From Thermodesulfobacterium geofontis OPF15 (GTDB taxonomy: Bacteria; Desulfobacterota; Thermodesulfobacteria; Thermodesulfobacteriales; Thermodesulfobacteriaceae): a DNA stretch of 64,000 bases. The notes beneath the pieces are model-generated. The model was not told the DNA's origin. It searched no databases and was given only the letters and a program-made list of their open reading frames with translations. The DNA is taken from the NCBI RefSeq assembly GCF_000215975.1, contig NC_015682.1, forward strand, positions 186,001 through 250,000. The letters are read 5' to 3'. The position numbers and the translations under genes were made by a program. Within the stretch, counting starts at the first letter, position 1; each line of letters begins with the position of its first letter. Of the stretch, positions 8,133-16,736 are shown in pieces.

Positions 8133-9388
8133 ATAATTTCTCCCCAAAGATCGTAAAAATTAGCTTTTTTTATTCTAACTTTTACTAAATCGCCTGGGTA
8201 AATCAATTTTTTATTTAAATAAAGATAGGTTATTCCGTCTATTTCTGGAGCTTGAATTTTAGCTATCCCAAAAAACTTTCCTTTTAAATCTTCTCCCAAA
8301 ACCAAAACTTCTTCCTCTTTACCAATTCTTGTTTCTAATCTTTTTTTAGAAATTTCTCTTTGAATTTTCATTATTTCTTTTTTTCTTTTTATTTTTTCTC
8401 TATAAGGAACTTTGGGCAAAAGTGTTTCAGCTACAGTTCCTTCTTCTTGATAAAAAATAAAAACTCCAAGGTGATCAAATTCTACTTCTTTTATGAAGTC
8501 ACAAAGGGTTAGAAATTCCTTTTCTCCTTCTCCTGGAAAACCTACTATTATAGAAGTTCTTATAGCTGAAAAAGGATTAATTCCTCTTATATAAGTTATT
8601 ATTTCCTTAATTTTTTCTATATTTACAGGTCTTCTCATCTTTCTTAAAATTTCAGGATGAACATGTTGAATAGGGATATCAAAATAGGGAACTACCTTAG
8701 GATTAAGAAGCATTTCTTTAACAAATTTTTTATTAATATTAGCTGGATGAAGATAAAGGAGTCTTATTCTAAAATTATAGGGAAGTTCTGATAAAATAGA
8801 GACAAGTTTCAATAAACCTTCTTTTTCTCCTCTATCTTTTCCATAAGAAGTAATATCTTGAGCAACTAAAATTATTTCTTTTACCCCTTTTTTTAAAAGG
8901 TTTTCAGCTTCTTTTAAAATTTCTTCTAAGGGTCTACTTCTTAAAGGACCTCTTATTTTGGGAATAGTACAATAGGAGCATTTATAATTACATCCCTCTG
9001 AAATTTTTAAATATGCATAAAAGGGACTTTCAGTAAGAATTCTTTCAAGAGGTTCTTTTTTGATAAATTTTTTAAAAGGCTCTATTCCAAGAAAATCATC
9101 TACTTCTGGCAAAAGTTTTTTTAATACCTCTTTTCCATACCTTGCAGTTAAGCATCCAGAAACAATTAATTTTTGGGTATCTCTTTTTTTCTCTCCTAAT
9201 TCTAAAATATTTTCTATTGCCTCTTCAACTGCTGGTCTTATAAATGCACAGGTATTTATCCAAATAATATCTGCTTCTTCAGGAGAAAGGACTATTTGAT
9301 ACTTCTTTTTAGATAATACATATAAAAGTTTTTCAAAATCAGCTTTATTTTTAGGACAACCAAGACTTACAGGATAGACTTTTAACAT
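8129..9388 (-). CDS. rimO: Ribosomal protein S12 methylthiotransferase RimO
   Basis: A 419-residue radical SAM methylthiotransferase that adds a methylthio group to an Asp of ribosomal protein S12. The UPF0004 domain carries the first cluster cysteines ([26 protein letters not shown]). The radical SAM CxxxCxxC is [12 protein letters not shown], and a C-terminal TRAM-like domain ends the protein. SLGCPKN distinguishes RimO from MiaB. It is the last gene of a minus-strand run: its ATG shares a base with the panD TAA (TAATG at 9386-9390). The link with pantothenate genes is probably only positional. Confidence 0.94.
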   Translation of the reverse strand: MLKVYPVSLGCPKNKADFEKLLYVLSKKKYQIVLSPEEADIIWINTCAFIRPAVEEAIENILELGEKKRDTQKLIVSGCLTARYGKEVLKKLLPEVDDFLGIEPFKKFIKKEPLERILTESPFYAYLKISEGCNYKCSYCTIPKIRGPLRSRPLEEILKEAENLLKKGVKEIILVAQDITSYGKDRGEKEGLLKLVSILSELPYNFRIRLLYLHPANINKKFVKEMLLNPKVVPYFDIPIQHVHPEILRKMRRPVNIEKIKEIITYIRGINPFSAIRTSIIVGFPGEGEKEFLTLCDFIKEVEFDHLGVFIFYQEEGTVAETLLPKVPYREKIKRKKEIMKIQREISKKRLETRIGKEEEVLVLGEDLKGKFFGIAKIQAPEIDGITYLYLNKKLIYPGDLVKVRIKKANFYDLWGEII

Positions 9389-9756
9389 TAAAAATTATGA
9401 GAACTTAATTTTATTTTTTTTATTTCATTTTTTTCTGTTAGATAAACTAAATAGGTTTTAAAATTTCTAATTTCTTCTTCTGTTACCCAAGCATAGGAAA
9501 CAATAATTATTTTATCTCCTATCTCCCCAAGTCTTGCAGCTGCTCCATTTAAGACTACTTCACCTTTATTTCCTTCTAATAAATAGGTCTCAAATCTCTT
9601 TCCATTATTAAGATTATATATCCAAACAGCTTCAAAGGGCTTTAGATTAGCTTTTTCCATTATTTCTTTATCAAGAGTGAGGCTTCCTTCATAAAAAAGA
9701 TTTTTCCCTGTAACAGTTGCTAAATGAATTTTACTTTTCAAAAGTTTTATAAACAT
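9388..9756 (-). CDS. panD: Aspartate 1-decarboxylase (pyruvoyl enzyme)
   Basis: A 122-residue proenzyme that decarboxylates aspartate to beta-alanine for pantothenate. The N-terminus MFIKLLKSKIHLATVTG and the self-cleavage site YEGSLTLD (Gly-Ser) match the family, and NGAAARLGEIGDKIIIVSYA covers the conserved C-terminal part. The frame is open further upstream to 9825, but that overlaps panC and adds 23 unrelated residues. The ATG at 9754-9756, two bases after the panC stop, gives the usual length and is preferred. Together with panC it supplies both halves of pantothenate. Confidence 0.95.
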   Translation of the reverse strand: MFIKLLKSKIHLATVTGKNLFYEGSLTLDKEIMEKANLKPFEAVWIYNLNNGKRFETYLLEGNKGEVVLNGAAARLGEIGDKIIIVSYAWVTEEEIRNFKTYLVYLTEKNEIKKIKLSSHNF

Positions 9757-9758
9757 TT

Positions 9759-10607
9759 TTATTCTGGATTTATAAGCATATTGTCTATTAATCTTGCCTT
9801 TCCCACAAAAACAGCTAAAGCGCAAACAACAGGTTTTTCTATTTTTTCAACAGGCTCAAGAGTTAAAGGATCAACAAATTCAATATACTGAACTTTAGTA
9901 AAAGGGAAGGAGTGAATAAAGTCTTCTAATTTCTTTTTAAGATTTTGAGAATTTCTTTCTCCATCTTTTATAAGTTCTTGAGCAAGAAGAAGAGCTTTAT
10001 AAAGAGTGCTTGCAGATTCCCTTTCTTCTGAAGATAAATATATATTTCTTGAACTCATAGCAAGACCATCCTTTTCTCTTACAGTAGGATGGGCTATAAT
10101 CTCTATATCCAAATTTAAATCCTTTACCATTTGTCTTACTACTTGAAGCTGTTGATAATCTTTTTCTCCAAAAATAGCTATATCAGGATTAATAATGTTA
10201 AAAAGTTTTAAAACTACTGTAGTTACTCCTTTAAAATGTCCTGGTCTAAAAGCACCACATAGTCCAGTAGTTAGTTTAGTAACCTCAACATAGGTTTGAA
10301 AATCGGAAGGATACATTTCTTCAGTTTTTGGAACAAAAACTACATCAACTTCTTCTTTTTCAAGAAGAGCTAAATCTCTTTCTAAATCCCTTGGATATTC
10401 TTTAAAATCTTCCTTAGGACCGAATTGTAAAGGATTGACAAATATACTTACTACAGTTTTATCCCCCAACTCTTTTGCTTTTCTTATCAAAGAAAGATGC
10501 GCTTCATGTAAAAAGCCCATAGTAGGGACAAAAGAAATTTTATACCCTTCTTTTTTCCAAATCTTACTAATTTTTTTCATTTTGGTAATTTCTTTTACAA
10601 CTTCCAT
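9759..10607 (-). CDS. panC: Pantothenate synthetase
   Basis: A 282-residue ATP-dependent ligase joining pantoate and beta-alanine. The ATP-binding HIGH-like segment is FVPTMGFLHEAHLSLI, and GEKDYQQLQVV and GLAMSSRNIYLS are hallmark motifs near residues 150 and 190. Length is typical. It lies directly upstream of panD on the minus strand and three bases after the L,D-transpeptidase gene. No panB appears in the window, so pantoate synthesis is encoded elsewhere. Confidence 0.96.
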   Translation of the reverse strand: MEVVKEITKMKKISKIWKKEGYKISFVPTMGFLHEAHLSLIRKAKELGDKTVVSIFVNPLQFGPKEDFKEYPRDLERDLALLEKEEVDVVFVPKTEEMYPSDFQTYVEVTKLTTGLCGAFRPGHFKGVTTVVLKLFNIINPDIAIFGEKDYQQLQVVRQMVKDLNLDIEIIAHPTVREKDGLAMSSRNIYLSSEERESASTLYKALLLAQELIKDGERNSQNLKKKLEDFIHSFPFTKVQYIEFVDPLTLEPVEKIEKPVVCALAVFVGKARLIDNMLINPE

Positions 10608-10610
10608 TTT

Positions 10611-11465
10611 TTATATTTCAAGTTGTTTATAAGGCTTTAAAAGATTTTCCAAATTTTCTATAAAAAGCTTTTTAAAATCTTCTTCTTCTGGGATATTACC
10701 GCTTTCATCACTTTCTATTTTTTCTTTCAGAGCACCTCTAACCCATTTTTTAATAACCAATTTTTTAGATCCCTGATAATTTTCTAAAAGATAAAAATTA
10801 ATATAGGTATCTTCATTCAATTTTAAATATAACTCACCCTCAAAAATTTCAAAAGGTTTTATTTTTGTAGGATAGACAAATTTTTTAAGGATATCAAAAA
10901 ACTTTTTTTGAGAATTTAAAATAAAAACTTTTTGCCCATTTTTAACATATTTCAAAAGTTCTAATAAATCTTTGTCATTTAAAGCTATACAACCTTTAGT
11001 CCAATGGTAATTCTTATAAAGTTTACCATCTCTTTTTTCCCACTTAAAGGCTCCTCCTCCATGAATACCAATTTTTCCTCCAAGTAAACTATCTTCCACA
11101 ATTTCTTTATTTTCAAGCATATTTATCCATTTTATAAATTTTTCTTTTTCTATTATTCCCTTATAGTAAGCTAAAGCCAAATCATTAAGGTTGGGATAGT
11201 TAAGTTCAAGAAAATATTTGTATTCTGAAGGTTTTATGTTAATTATTTTGAAAACCCCTTCCGGAGTCAAAAAATCTCCCCTTTTTTCTTTAGGAAGCAC
11301 GCTTTCTAAACCAAAGCCTATTTCATATTTTGCTATTATTTTTTCTTTTTCTCTAATTTCCAAAAATTTTTTGCTTTTATCAATAAAGATAATAGTTTCT
11401 GCTTTTAAATAGGAAAATGAAAAAATTATTAAGTAAAAAGAAAAAATGGCTAAAAATTTTTTCAT
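10611..11465 (-). CDS. Exported L,D-transpeptidase (YkuD domain)
   Basis: A 284-residue secreted protein with an N-terminal signal peptide (about residues 1-22, cleavage near LKAE). The YkuD domain runs from about 24 to 178: GDFLTPEGVFKI, IGIHGGG with His135, and HWTKGCIAL with the catalytic Cys159. These enzymes make 3-3 peptidoglycan crosslinks or attach lipoproteins to peptidoglycan. The C-terminal ~100 residues form a separate basic domain I do not recognise. It heads the run panC-panD-rimO with gaps of only three bases and back-to-back starts. An Lpp-like lipoprotein ending in Lys is encoded at 4298-4666 and could be a substrate, which is speculation. Confidence 0.85.
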   Translation of the reverse strand: MKKFLAIFSFYLIIFSFSYLKAETIIFIDKSKKFLEIREKEKIIAKYEIGFGLESVLPKEKRGDFLTPEGVFKIINIKPSEYKYFLELNYPNLNDLALAYYKGIIEKEKFIKWINMLENKEIVEDSLLGGKIGIHGGGAFKWEKRDGKLYKNYHWTKGCIALNDKDLLELLKYVKNGQKVFILNSQKKFFDILKKFVYPTKIKPFEIFEGELYLKLNEDTYINFYLLENYQGSKKLVIKKWVRGALKEKIESDESGNIPEEEDFKKLFIENLENLLKPYKQLEI

Positions 11466-11511
11466 TTTTAATCTTGACTTTAAGGATTTTTATAAATATT
11501 ATTAAAATTTA

Positions 11512-11904
11512 ATGGAGATAATTACAATTACAATAAAATCGAGTAAAAAGGAAGAATTGATAGATATTACTCAAGAAATTGAAAAGGTATTACCTTCTAA
11601 GGATGGAATTTGTATTGTATATGTTCCTCATACTACAGCAGGAATAATTGTAAATGAAGGAGCTGATCCTTCGGTAAAGGAGGATATTTTAAATATTTTT
11701 GATAAAATGGCTCCTCAAAATTTTAGCTATAAACATCTTGAAGGAAATTCTCCTGGGCATGTAAAATCAAGTCTTACAGGACCTTCTTTAATTTTAATTG
11801 TAGAAAAGGGAAAACTTATTCTTGGTACCTGGCAGAGGGTATTTTTTGCAGAATATGACGGTCCGAGAACAAGAAAAGTATATATAAAATTCATAGAGGG
11901 ATGA
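11512..11904 (+). CDS. YjbQ/UPF0047 family protein
   Basis: A 130-residue single-domain protein of the YjbQ family. Conserved features are YVPHTTAGIIVNEGADPSV, the HLEGNSPGHVKSSLTGPS segment with its metal-type His residues, and GTWQRVFFAEYDGPRTRKV. Some members have thiamine-phosphate synthase activity in vitro, but the physiological role is unsettled. The start at 11512 has no strong ribosome site. The stop overlaps the next gene (ATGA), indicating translational coupling to the TPR lipoprotein. Confidence 0.88.
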   Translation: MEIITITIKSSKKEELIDITQEIEKVLPSKDGICIVYVPHTTAGIIVNEGADPSVKEDILNIFDKMAPQNFSYKHLEGNSPGHVKSSLTGPSLILIVEKGKLILGTWQRVFFAEYDGPRTRKVYIKFIEG

Positions 11905-12668
11905 GACCTATGAAACTAAAATTTTTAATCCCTTTTGTAATTTTAGTTTTAATTTTATTTTCTTGTAGAGCTCAAAAAGAATATTATTCAGAAAAAGCTG
12001 CTTCTCACAAGGAAATTGCCAAAGTTTACATTAAGGAAAATCGCTATACTGAAGCCCTAAATGAGCTTGAATTAGCTAAGAGTGCTGACAAATGTGATCC
12101 AGAGATATATAATCTTCTTGGACTTGTTTATATGGGAAAAAATGAATATTTAAAGGCTGAAGAGAATTTAAAGGAGGCTATTAGATTAGATCCTAATTTT
12201 TCTGAAGCTTATAATAATTTAGGTTCTCTTCAAATGTTACAAGGGAAATATAAAGAAGCAATAGAGTATTTTAATAAAGCTTTAGAAAACCCATATTATG
12301 TAAATTCTTTTATTGCTCGTACTAATCTTGGTTGGGCTTATTATCAACTTAAAGACAAGGATAAAGCTATATCTACTCTTCTTTCCGCTTTTAGAGAAAA
12401 TCCTCGTTATCCTAAAACTTTGATTTATTTAGGATTAATATATTTAAATGAGGGAGATCTTAATTCAGCAGAATTTTATTTTCAACAAGCTTTAAAATTG
12501 GACAAAACCTCTGGGGAAGCAAGATATTATCTTGGAGAAATTTATTTTAAGAAAGGAGATAAAACCAAAGCAGAAGAATTATGGCAATCTATAATTTATT
12601 TAAGCCCTGACAGTGAATGGGCAAATAAAGCAACACAGAGGCTCTTTTTATTAAAAAGGACCTCTTAA
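11901..12668 (+). CDS. Lipoprotein with tetratricopeptide repeats
   Basis: A 255-residue protein with a lipobox (LVLILFSC, Cys about residue 22) and about six TPR units from residue 35 onward, visible as repeated YNLLGLVYM..AEENLKEAIRLDP-like segments. Such lipoproteins usually scaffold envelope complexes; PilF/PilW, the secretin pilotin of type IV pili, has this layout, but nothing here proves that role. An internal ATG at 11910 gives a more normal signal peptide and may be the real start. It overlaps the YjbQ stop by four bases and converges on leuA with a four-base overlap. Confidence 0.82.
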   Translation: MRPMKLKFLIPFVILVLILFSCRAQKEYYSEKAASHKEIAKVYIKENRYTEALNELELAKSADKCDPEIYNLLGLVYMGKNEYLKAEENLKEAIRLDPNFSEAYNNLGSLQMLQGKYKEAIEYFNKALENPYYVNSFIARTNLGWAYYQLKDKDKAISTLLSAFRENPRYPKTLIYLGLIYLNEGDLNSAEFYFQQALKLDKTSGEARYYLGEIYFKKGDKTKAEELWQSIIYLSPDSEWANKATQRLFLLKRTS

Positions 12669-14302
12669 TTCTTAAAAGAAAGCACCTTCTTTTTTAATTC
12701 CTCCCCCTTTTCTTTTAAAACTTCTAAACGGTTTAAAGCTTTAAGAAAGGCTTTCAGACTTGCAATTACTATATCTCCGTCTTTTCCAAGACCTGCAGTT
12801 CTTAATCCTTTTTCATCTTCAATAATTAAACCACAAACACCCTCTGCTGATGTTCCTCCACTAAGCGCGCTTATATGGAAATCTATTAGATTTAAAAATT
12901 CTTTTCCTTCTTTTTTATCAAAAGAATAACCTAAGGCTTCTGCCACTGCTTTATAAGCTGCATCAATAGGACCGACTCCAAGTCCAATAGAGACTTTTTT
13001 TCCTTCTCTTTTGTCCTCTATCTCTACTTGAGCAATAGGTTTTAGAGAGCTACTATAAACACTTATAACTTGTGAAGAAACAAGATGGTATCTATATTCT
13101 TTTTCCCAGAATAGATCTATTAGAATGCCTTCTAAATATTCATCATCTATTTTTTTAAGTATATCCTTTAATTCTGTACGGAATTTCTCAAAAATTTGAC
13201 TTAACACTTCGTCATCAAATTGCCAGCCCTTACTTCTCAATTTAAATCCTATAGCATGTCTTCCAGAGTGTTTCCCAAGAACTATTGCTGAACCTGTCCA
13301 TCCTACATCTTCTGGATTAATAATCTCATACGTTGATCTTTCGCAAATTATTCCATGTTGATGAATACCAGATTCATGAGCAAAGGCATTTGTTCCAACA
13401 ATAGCTTTATTAGGTTGAACAAACATCCCGGTATATTTAGAAACAAGCTGACTTGTAGGAACAATTTTTTTTGTATTTATATTAATTTGAAGAGGATATC
13501 CCAATTCTTTTTCAAAAAAATCCTTTCTTGTTTTAAGAGTCATAATAATTTCTTCTAAAGCTGCATTCCCTGCTCTTTCCCCAATTCCATTTATGGTTCC
13601 TTCCACTTGAGTCGCTCCAGCTAAAATAGCTGAAAGTGAATTAGCCACTGCTAAACCAAGATCATTATGACAATGAACTGAAATTCTTAAGCTACCATTT
13701 TTAAGTTCCTCTTCATAACCTGCCAAAATAAGTTTTTCTATTAAAAATTTGATAAGATTATAGTATTCGTGAGGAACTGTATATCCAACTGTATCAGGAA
13801 TATTGATAGTTTTTGCTCCTACTTTAACTACTTCTAAAACCACCTTAGCTAAATATTCCCAATCACTGCGAGTAGCATCTTCTGCTGAAAATTCTACATC
13901 TGGACAAAAAGAAAGTGCATATTTAACTGCCTCTTTTGCTATTTCTAAAACTTCTTCCCTGCTTTTTTTGAGTTTATATTTTAGATGAATATCTGAAGTA
14001 GCAATAAAAGTATGTATTCTTGGAAATTCAGCTTCTTTTAAAGCCTCCCAAGCAACTTCTATATCTTTTTTATTTGCTCTTGCAAGTGCAGCAATAGTTA
14101 CCCCTTTAATTTCTTTGGCAAGAGTTTTTACTGCCTCAAAATCTCCGGGTGAGGTGATAGGAAACCCTCCTTCAATAACATCTATGCCAAGTTCTGCAAG
14201 AGCTCTTCCTATTTCTATTTTTTGCTTTAAGTTTAAAGAAACACCAGGAGATTGCTCTCCATCTCTTAAAGTAGTATCAAAAAAGATTATTCTTGGATTC
14301 AA
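12665..14302 (-). CDS. leuA: 2-isopropylmalate synthase
   Basis: A 545-residue enzyme that condenses acetyl-CoA with 2-oxoisovalerate, the first committed step of leucine synthesis. The TIM-barrel domain has FFDTTLRDGEQSPGVSL, IATSDIHLKYKL, SAEDATRSD, INIPDTVGYTVP, HCHNDLGLAVANSL and GERAGNAALEE. The HESGIHQHGI metal-binding segment and the C-terminal allosteric domain (GVGPIDAAYKA, ISALSGGTSAEGVCG) follow. Citramalate synthase is related, but the HCHNDLGLAVANSL and full regulatory domain favour LeuA. An AAGGAGGAAC ribosome site precedes the ATG at 14302. It stands alone and is convergent with the TPR lipoprotein gene. Confidence 0.93.
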   Translation of the reverse strand: MNPRIIFFDTTLRDGEQSPGVSLNLKQKIEIGRALAELGIDVIEGGFPITSPGDFEAVKTLAKEIKGVTIAALARANKKDIEVAWEALKEAEFPRIHTFIATSDIHLKYKLKKSREEVLEIAKEAVKYALSFCPDVEFSAEDATRSDWEYLAKVVLEVVKVGAKTINIPDTVGYTVPHEYYNLIKFLIEKLILAGYEEELKNGSLRISVHCHNDLGLAVANSLSAILAGATQVEGTINGIGERAGNAALEEIIMTLKTRKDFFEKELGYPLQININTKKIVPTSQLVSKYTGMFVQPNKAIVGTNAFAHESGIHQHGIICERSTYEIINPEDVGWTGSAIVLGKHSGRHAIGFKLRSKGWQFDDEVLSQIFEKFRTELKDILKKIDDEYLEGILIDLFWEKEYRYHLVSSQVISVYSSSLKPIAQVEIEDKREGKKVSIGLGVGPIDAAYKAVAEALGYSFDKKEGKEFLNLIDFHISALSGGTSAEGVCGLIIEDEKGLRTAGLGKDGDIVIASLKAFLKALNRLEVLKEKGEELKKKVLSFKN

Positions 14303-14440
14303 AAAGTTCCTCCTTTATTTATTATTTTTTTTAATTTTAACCTATTTTAAAACTTTTCCAATTAGAAGTAAAGACTTGCAAAAATTGAAATTTGATATTT
14401 ATTGAATTTAATAATCAAAATAAAAAAGGGGGGTTAAGTA

Positions 14441-15547
14441 ATGATTATTATTATGGAAGCTCATATTACCAAAGAAAGTCCCGAATTTCAATCTTTAATG
14501 ACTTATTTGGAACGATTTCCCCATTTACAGGTAAAAGTTATGGAACATAAAGGGGTTACCCGAAATCTTCTCGAAATTCATCTTATAGGGGAAGACTATA
14601 TGATTTCCCAAGAAGAAATAGAAAGTTTACCTGGTGTTGAAAAAGCTATAAGAGTCACAGCTAAATATAGGTTAATTGGAAGACATGGTTTACTAAGTGA
14701 TTTGGGATTTGAGTATAAGGGAATCCAATTTAATCAAGATTCTTTTCATATCTTTGCTGGTCTTTGTGCAGTTGATACTTATGAGAATGCAGAAAAAGTT
14801 TTTAAAGCCTTAAAAGAAAATAATGTGTGCTGTGCTCGTATGGGAGCTTATAAACCAAGAACTTCTCCTTATGATTTCCAAGGACATGGTAAGGATTGCC
14901 TTCCTTGGCTTTTTGATTTAGCAGGAAAATATGGAATTAAAATAATTGTAATGGAGGTTCTTTCTCCTCATCATATAGATGAAATAAGAGAAGCTCTTGA
15001 ATTAACCGGAAATCCTTGCGGAATAATTTTGCAAATAGGAACAAGAAACGCCCAGAATTTTGAATTATTAAAAGCAGTAGGTAAACAGAAAGAATTTCCT
15101 ATTTTATATAAAAGGGGATATGGACTTGCTTTAGAAGAAAGCCTTATGGCAGCTGAATATATTGCCTCAGAAGGTAATACTAAAATTATTTTTTGTCTAA
15201 GAGGTGTAAGAACTCATTTAGGAGATCCTCACAGAAATTTAACTGATTTTGCTCATGTTCCGGTAGTTAAAAGACTTACAAGACTCCCTGTATGTATTGA
15301 TCCATCTCATCCTATTGGTACGAGAATAAAATCTTCAGATGGGATAAGAGATATTTATCATGTTACTGCTCAAGGTGTAATAGCTGGTGCTAATGCAATA
15401 TTAGTTGAATTTCATCCAGAACCTGATAAGGCACTCTGTGATGGACCACAAGCTATTCCACTTTCTGAACTTCCTATTTATTTAGATTATGTTTATAAAG
15501 TAAGAGAAACCTATTTAGAATTAAAAAAAATAGTAAATCGAAATTAA
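14441..15547 (+). CDS. aroF: 3-deoxy-7-phosphoheptulonate (DAHP) synthase, type I beta
   Basis: A 368-residue first enzyme of the shikimate pathway, condensing phosphoenolpyruvate with erythrose 4-phosphate. The N-terminal ~90 residues form a ferredoxin-like regulatory domain typical of the I-beta group. The barrel contains CARMGAYKPRTSPYDFQGHG, IIFCLRGVRTH, and VCIDPSHPIGTR, which include the substrate and metal ligands. The related enzyme KDO-8-phosphate synthase lacks this N-terminal domain, so DAHP synthase is preferred. A GGGGGG-rich ribosome site lies about 7 bases before the ATG, and an internal ATG at residue 5 is an alternative start. The gene is divergent from leuA. Confidence 0.9.
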   Translation: MIIIMEAHITKESPEFQSLMTYLERFPHLQVKVMEHKGVTRNLLEIHLIGEDYMISQEEIESLPGVEKAIRVTAKYRLIGRHGLLSDLGFEYKGIQFNQDSFHIFAGLCAVDTYENAEKVFKALKENNVCCARMGAYKPRTSPYDFQGHGKDCLPWLFDLAGKYGIKIIVMEVLSPHHIDEIREALELTGNPCGIILQIGTRNAQNFELLKAVGKQKEFPILYKRGYGLALEESLMAAEYIASEGNTKIIFCLRGVRTHLGDPHRNLTDFAHVPVVKRLTRLPVCIDPSHPIGTRIKSSDGIRDIYHVTAQGVIAGANAILVEFHPEPDKALCDGPQAIPLSELPIYLDYVYKVRETYLELKKIVNRN

Positions 15548-15550
15548 ATT

Positions 15551-16144
15551 TCATTTTTTAGCTTTTAAAAGTTTTATTATAATTTTAGCAAATTCCTCTG
15601 CGGCTTGCGGACCAGAAGCTGTAACTATATTTCCGTCAACTTCAACTGGTTTTCCTGTATAATGTGCTCCTTTTCTTTCCAAATTCTTTCCCTCTTCTGC
15701 CCAACAAGTTGCTTTCTTCCCTTTCAAAACTCCAGCTTCAGCTAATATTCTTGGAGCAATGCAAATAGCTGCAAGGATTTTATTCTTGGAAACCGCTTCT
15801 TTTGCTATTTTATGGGCTATAGAATTATTAAAATATTCTTTAGCACCTACTCCTCCTACAAAAACTATAGCATCATATTCATCTACTTTAACCTGATCAA
15901 TTAAAATTTGGGGTGTAACTACAGCACCAAGCATACCTTTAGCTGGTTTTAAAGAAGTTCCCGCTATAACCACACTATAACCCTCTTTTTCAAAAAGCTT
16001 CTTAGGAATTAACAATTCTTCATCCCTAAAATTTTGTGAAGCAATAATCATTAAAATTTTTTTATCACTTTTAGATAAACCTATAGAAAAACTAATTAAA
16101 ATTATAAAAATTAAACCCAAAAAAATTTTTGAAATTCTCTCCAT
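15551..16144 (-). CDS. Exported DJ-1/PfpI-family protein
   Basis: A 197-residue protein of the DJ-1/PfpI superfamily: KILMIIASQNFRDEEL at the start of the fold, YDAIVFVGGVGAKEY, the nucleophile-elbow LAAICIAPRILA with Cys128, and ASGPQAAEEFAKIII near the end. Members include deglycase-like or stress proteins and putative peptidases. The unusual point is an N-terminal signal-like segment (residues 1-24, hydrophobic stretch 8-23) that should export or anchor it, whereas most relatives are cytoplasmic. It lies 15 bases after the frameshifted gene at 16160-16592, so the two are probably co-transcribed. Confidence 0.85.
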   Translation of the reverse strand: MERISKIFLGLIFIILISFSIGLSKSDKKILMIIASQNFRDEELLIPKKLFEKEGYSVVIAGTSLKPAKGMLGAVVTPQILIDQVKVDEYDAIVFVGGVGAKEYFNNSIAHKIAKEAVSKNKILAAICIAPRILAEAGVLKGKKATCWAEEGKNLERKGAHYTGKPVEVDGNIVTASGPQAAEEFAKIIIKLLKAKK

Positions 16145-16159
16145 TTTAATTCCCCCTTT

Positions 16160-16592
16160 TTATTTATTATCTTTCTCTTTTTTCATCAAAGGTTTTAACC
16201 ACTTAAAAAGAGGTTCTGAGACCTCGGAATATCCTTTTATTTTAATTAAATAATATTTCTCTGGCTCCCTCTGAATGGCATAAATTTCTTTTTTTGACAC
16301 AAAATGAGAATCTTCAATTAAATTATAAAAATAGCTATCAATTCCCATAAAACCATCTAAAAGATGAGTAAAGGTATGTAATAAAAGTTTTATAACCCTC
16401 TTCTTCTAAATCATTTATAAAAAAAGAAAATAGGGTATCAAAAAATTTAATATCATCTCCTCTAAGAATTTCTGAGAATTCTATTTTGTCATAATAAAGT
16501 AATTCATATTTATCTAAAAAAGACTTTATATGAGTTTTAGCTTTTTCTTTTGAATCAGCTTTAACTAAAATCCAATGTTCAAAGACTTTCAC
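16160..16592 (-). pseudogene. Hypothetical protein split by a +1 frameshift
   Basis: Two overlapping frames look like halves of one protein. The upstream half (ATG at 16592, 84 codons, stop at 16338) starts MKVFEHWILVKADSKEKA. The downstream half continues in the next frame from about 16405 and reads LLLHTFTHLLDGFMGIDSYF, then an SHFVS segment, to the stop at 16160. The tail of the first frame after residue ~68 looks unlike protein. Removing one base from the AAAACTTTT run on the minus strand (plus positions 16383-16391) would join them into about 143 residues. The cause could be an assembly error in a homopolymer, a real mutation or programmed frameshifting. I cannot name the family with certainty. 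Confidence 0.6.
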
Positions 16593-16633
16593 AATTTTAT
16601 TTTATATCCCTTTAACCCTTTTTCAACTTTTCG

Positions 16634-16671
16634 CACTTCGTAAGTGAGATAAATTAGAATTATTTTAATTT
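16634..16671. repeat. 38-bp dispersed repeat, copy 1
   Basis: Exactly identical to 33763-33800. The repeat holds two short inverted repeats: CACTT/AAGTG at its left end and AAATTA/TAATTT across its right half. Identity stops abruptly on both sides. This copy lies in the intergenic region between the frameshifted gene and the phosphomannomutase gene. Confidence 0.85.
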
Positions 16672-16736
16672 GTATGGGTTTTTATTTAGCAGGTTTAGTT
16701 TATAATTAAATAAATTTTAAGTAGGAGAGGATTACT

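Noticed and set aside
9757-9825. Upstream extension of panD
   Set aside because: It overlaps panC and adds 23 residues not seen in the family; ATG 9754-9756 fits length and spacing.
16634-16671. 38-bp repeat as a CRISPR repeat
   Set aside because: Only two copies 17 kb apart, no regular spacers and no cas genes in the window.
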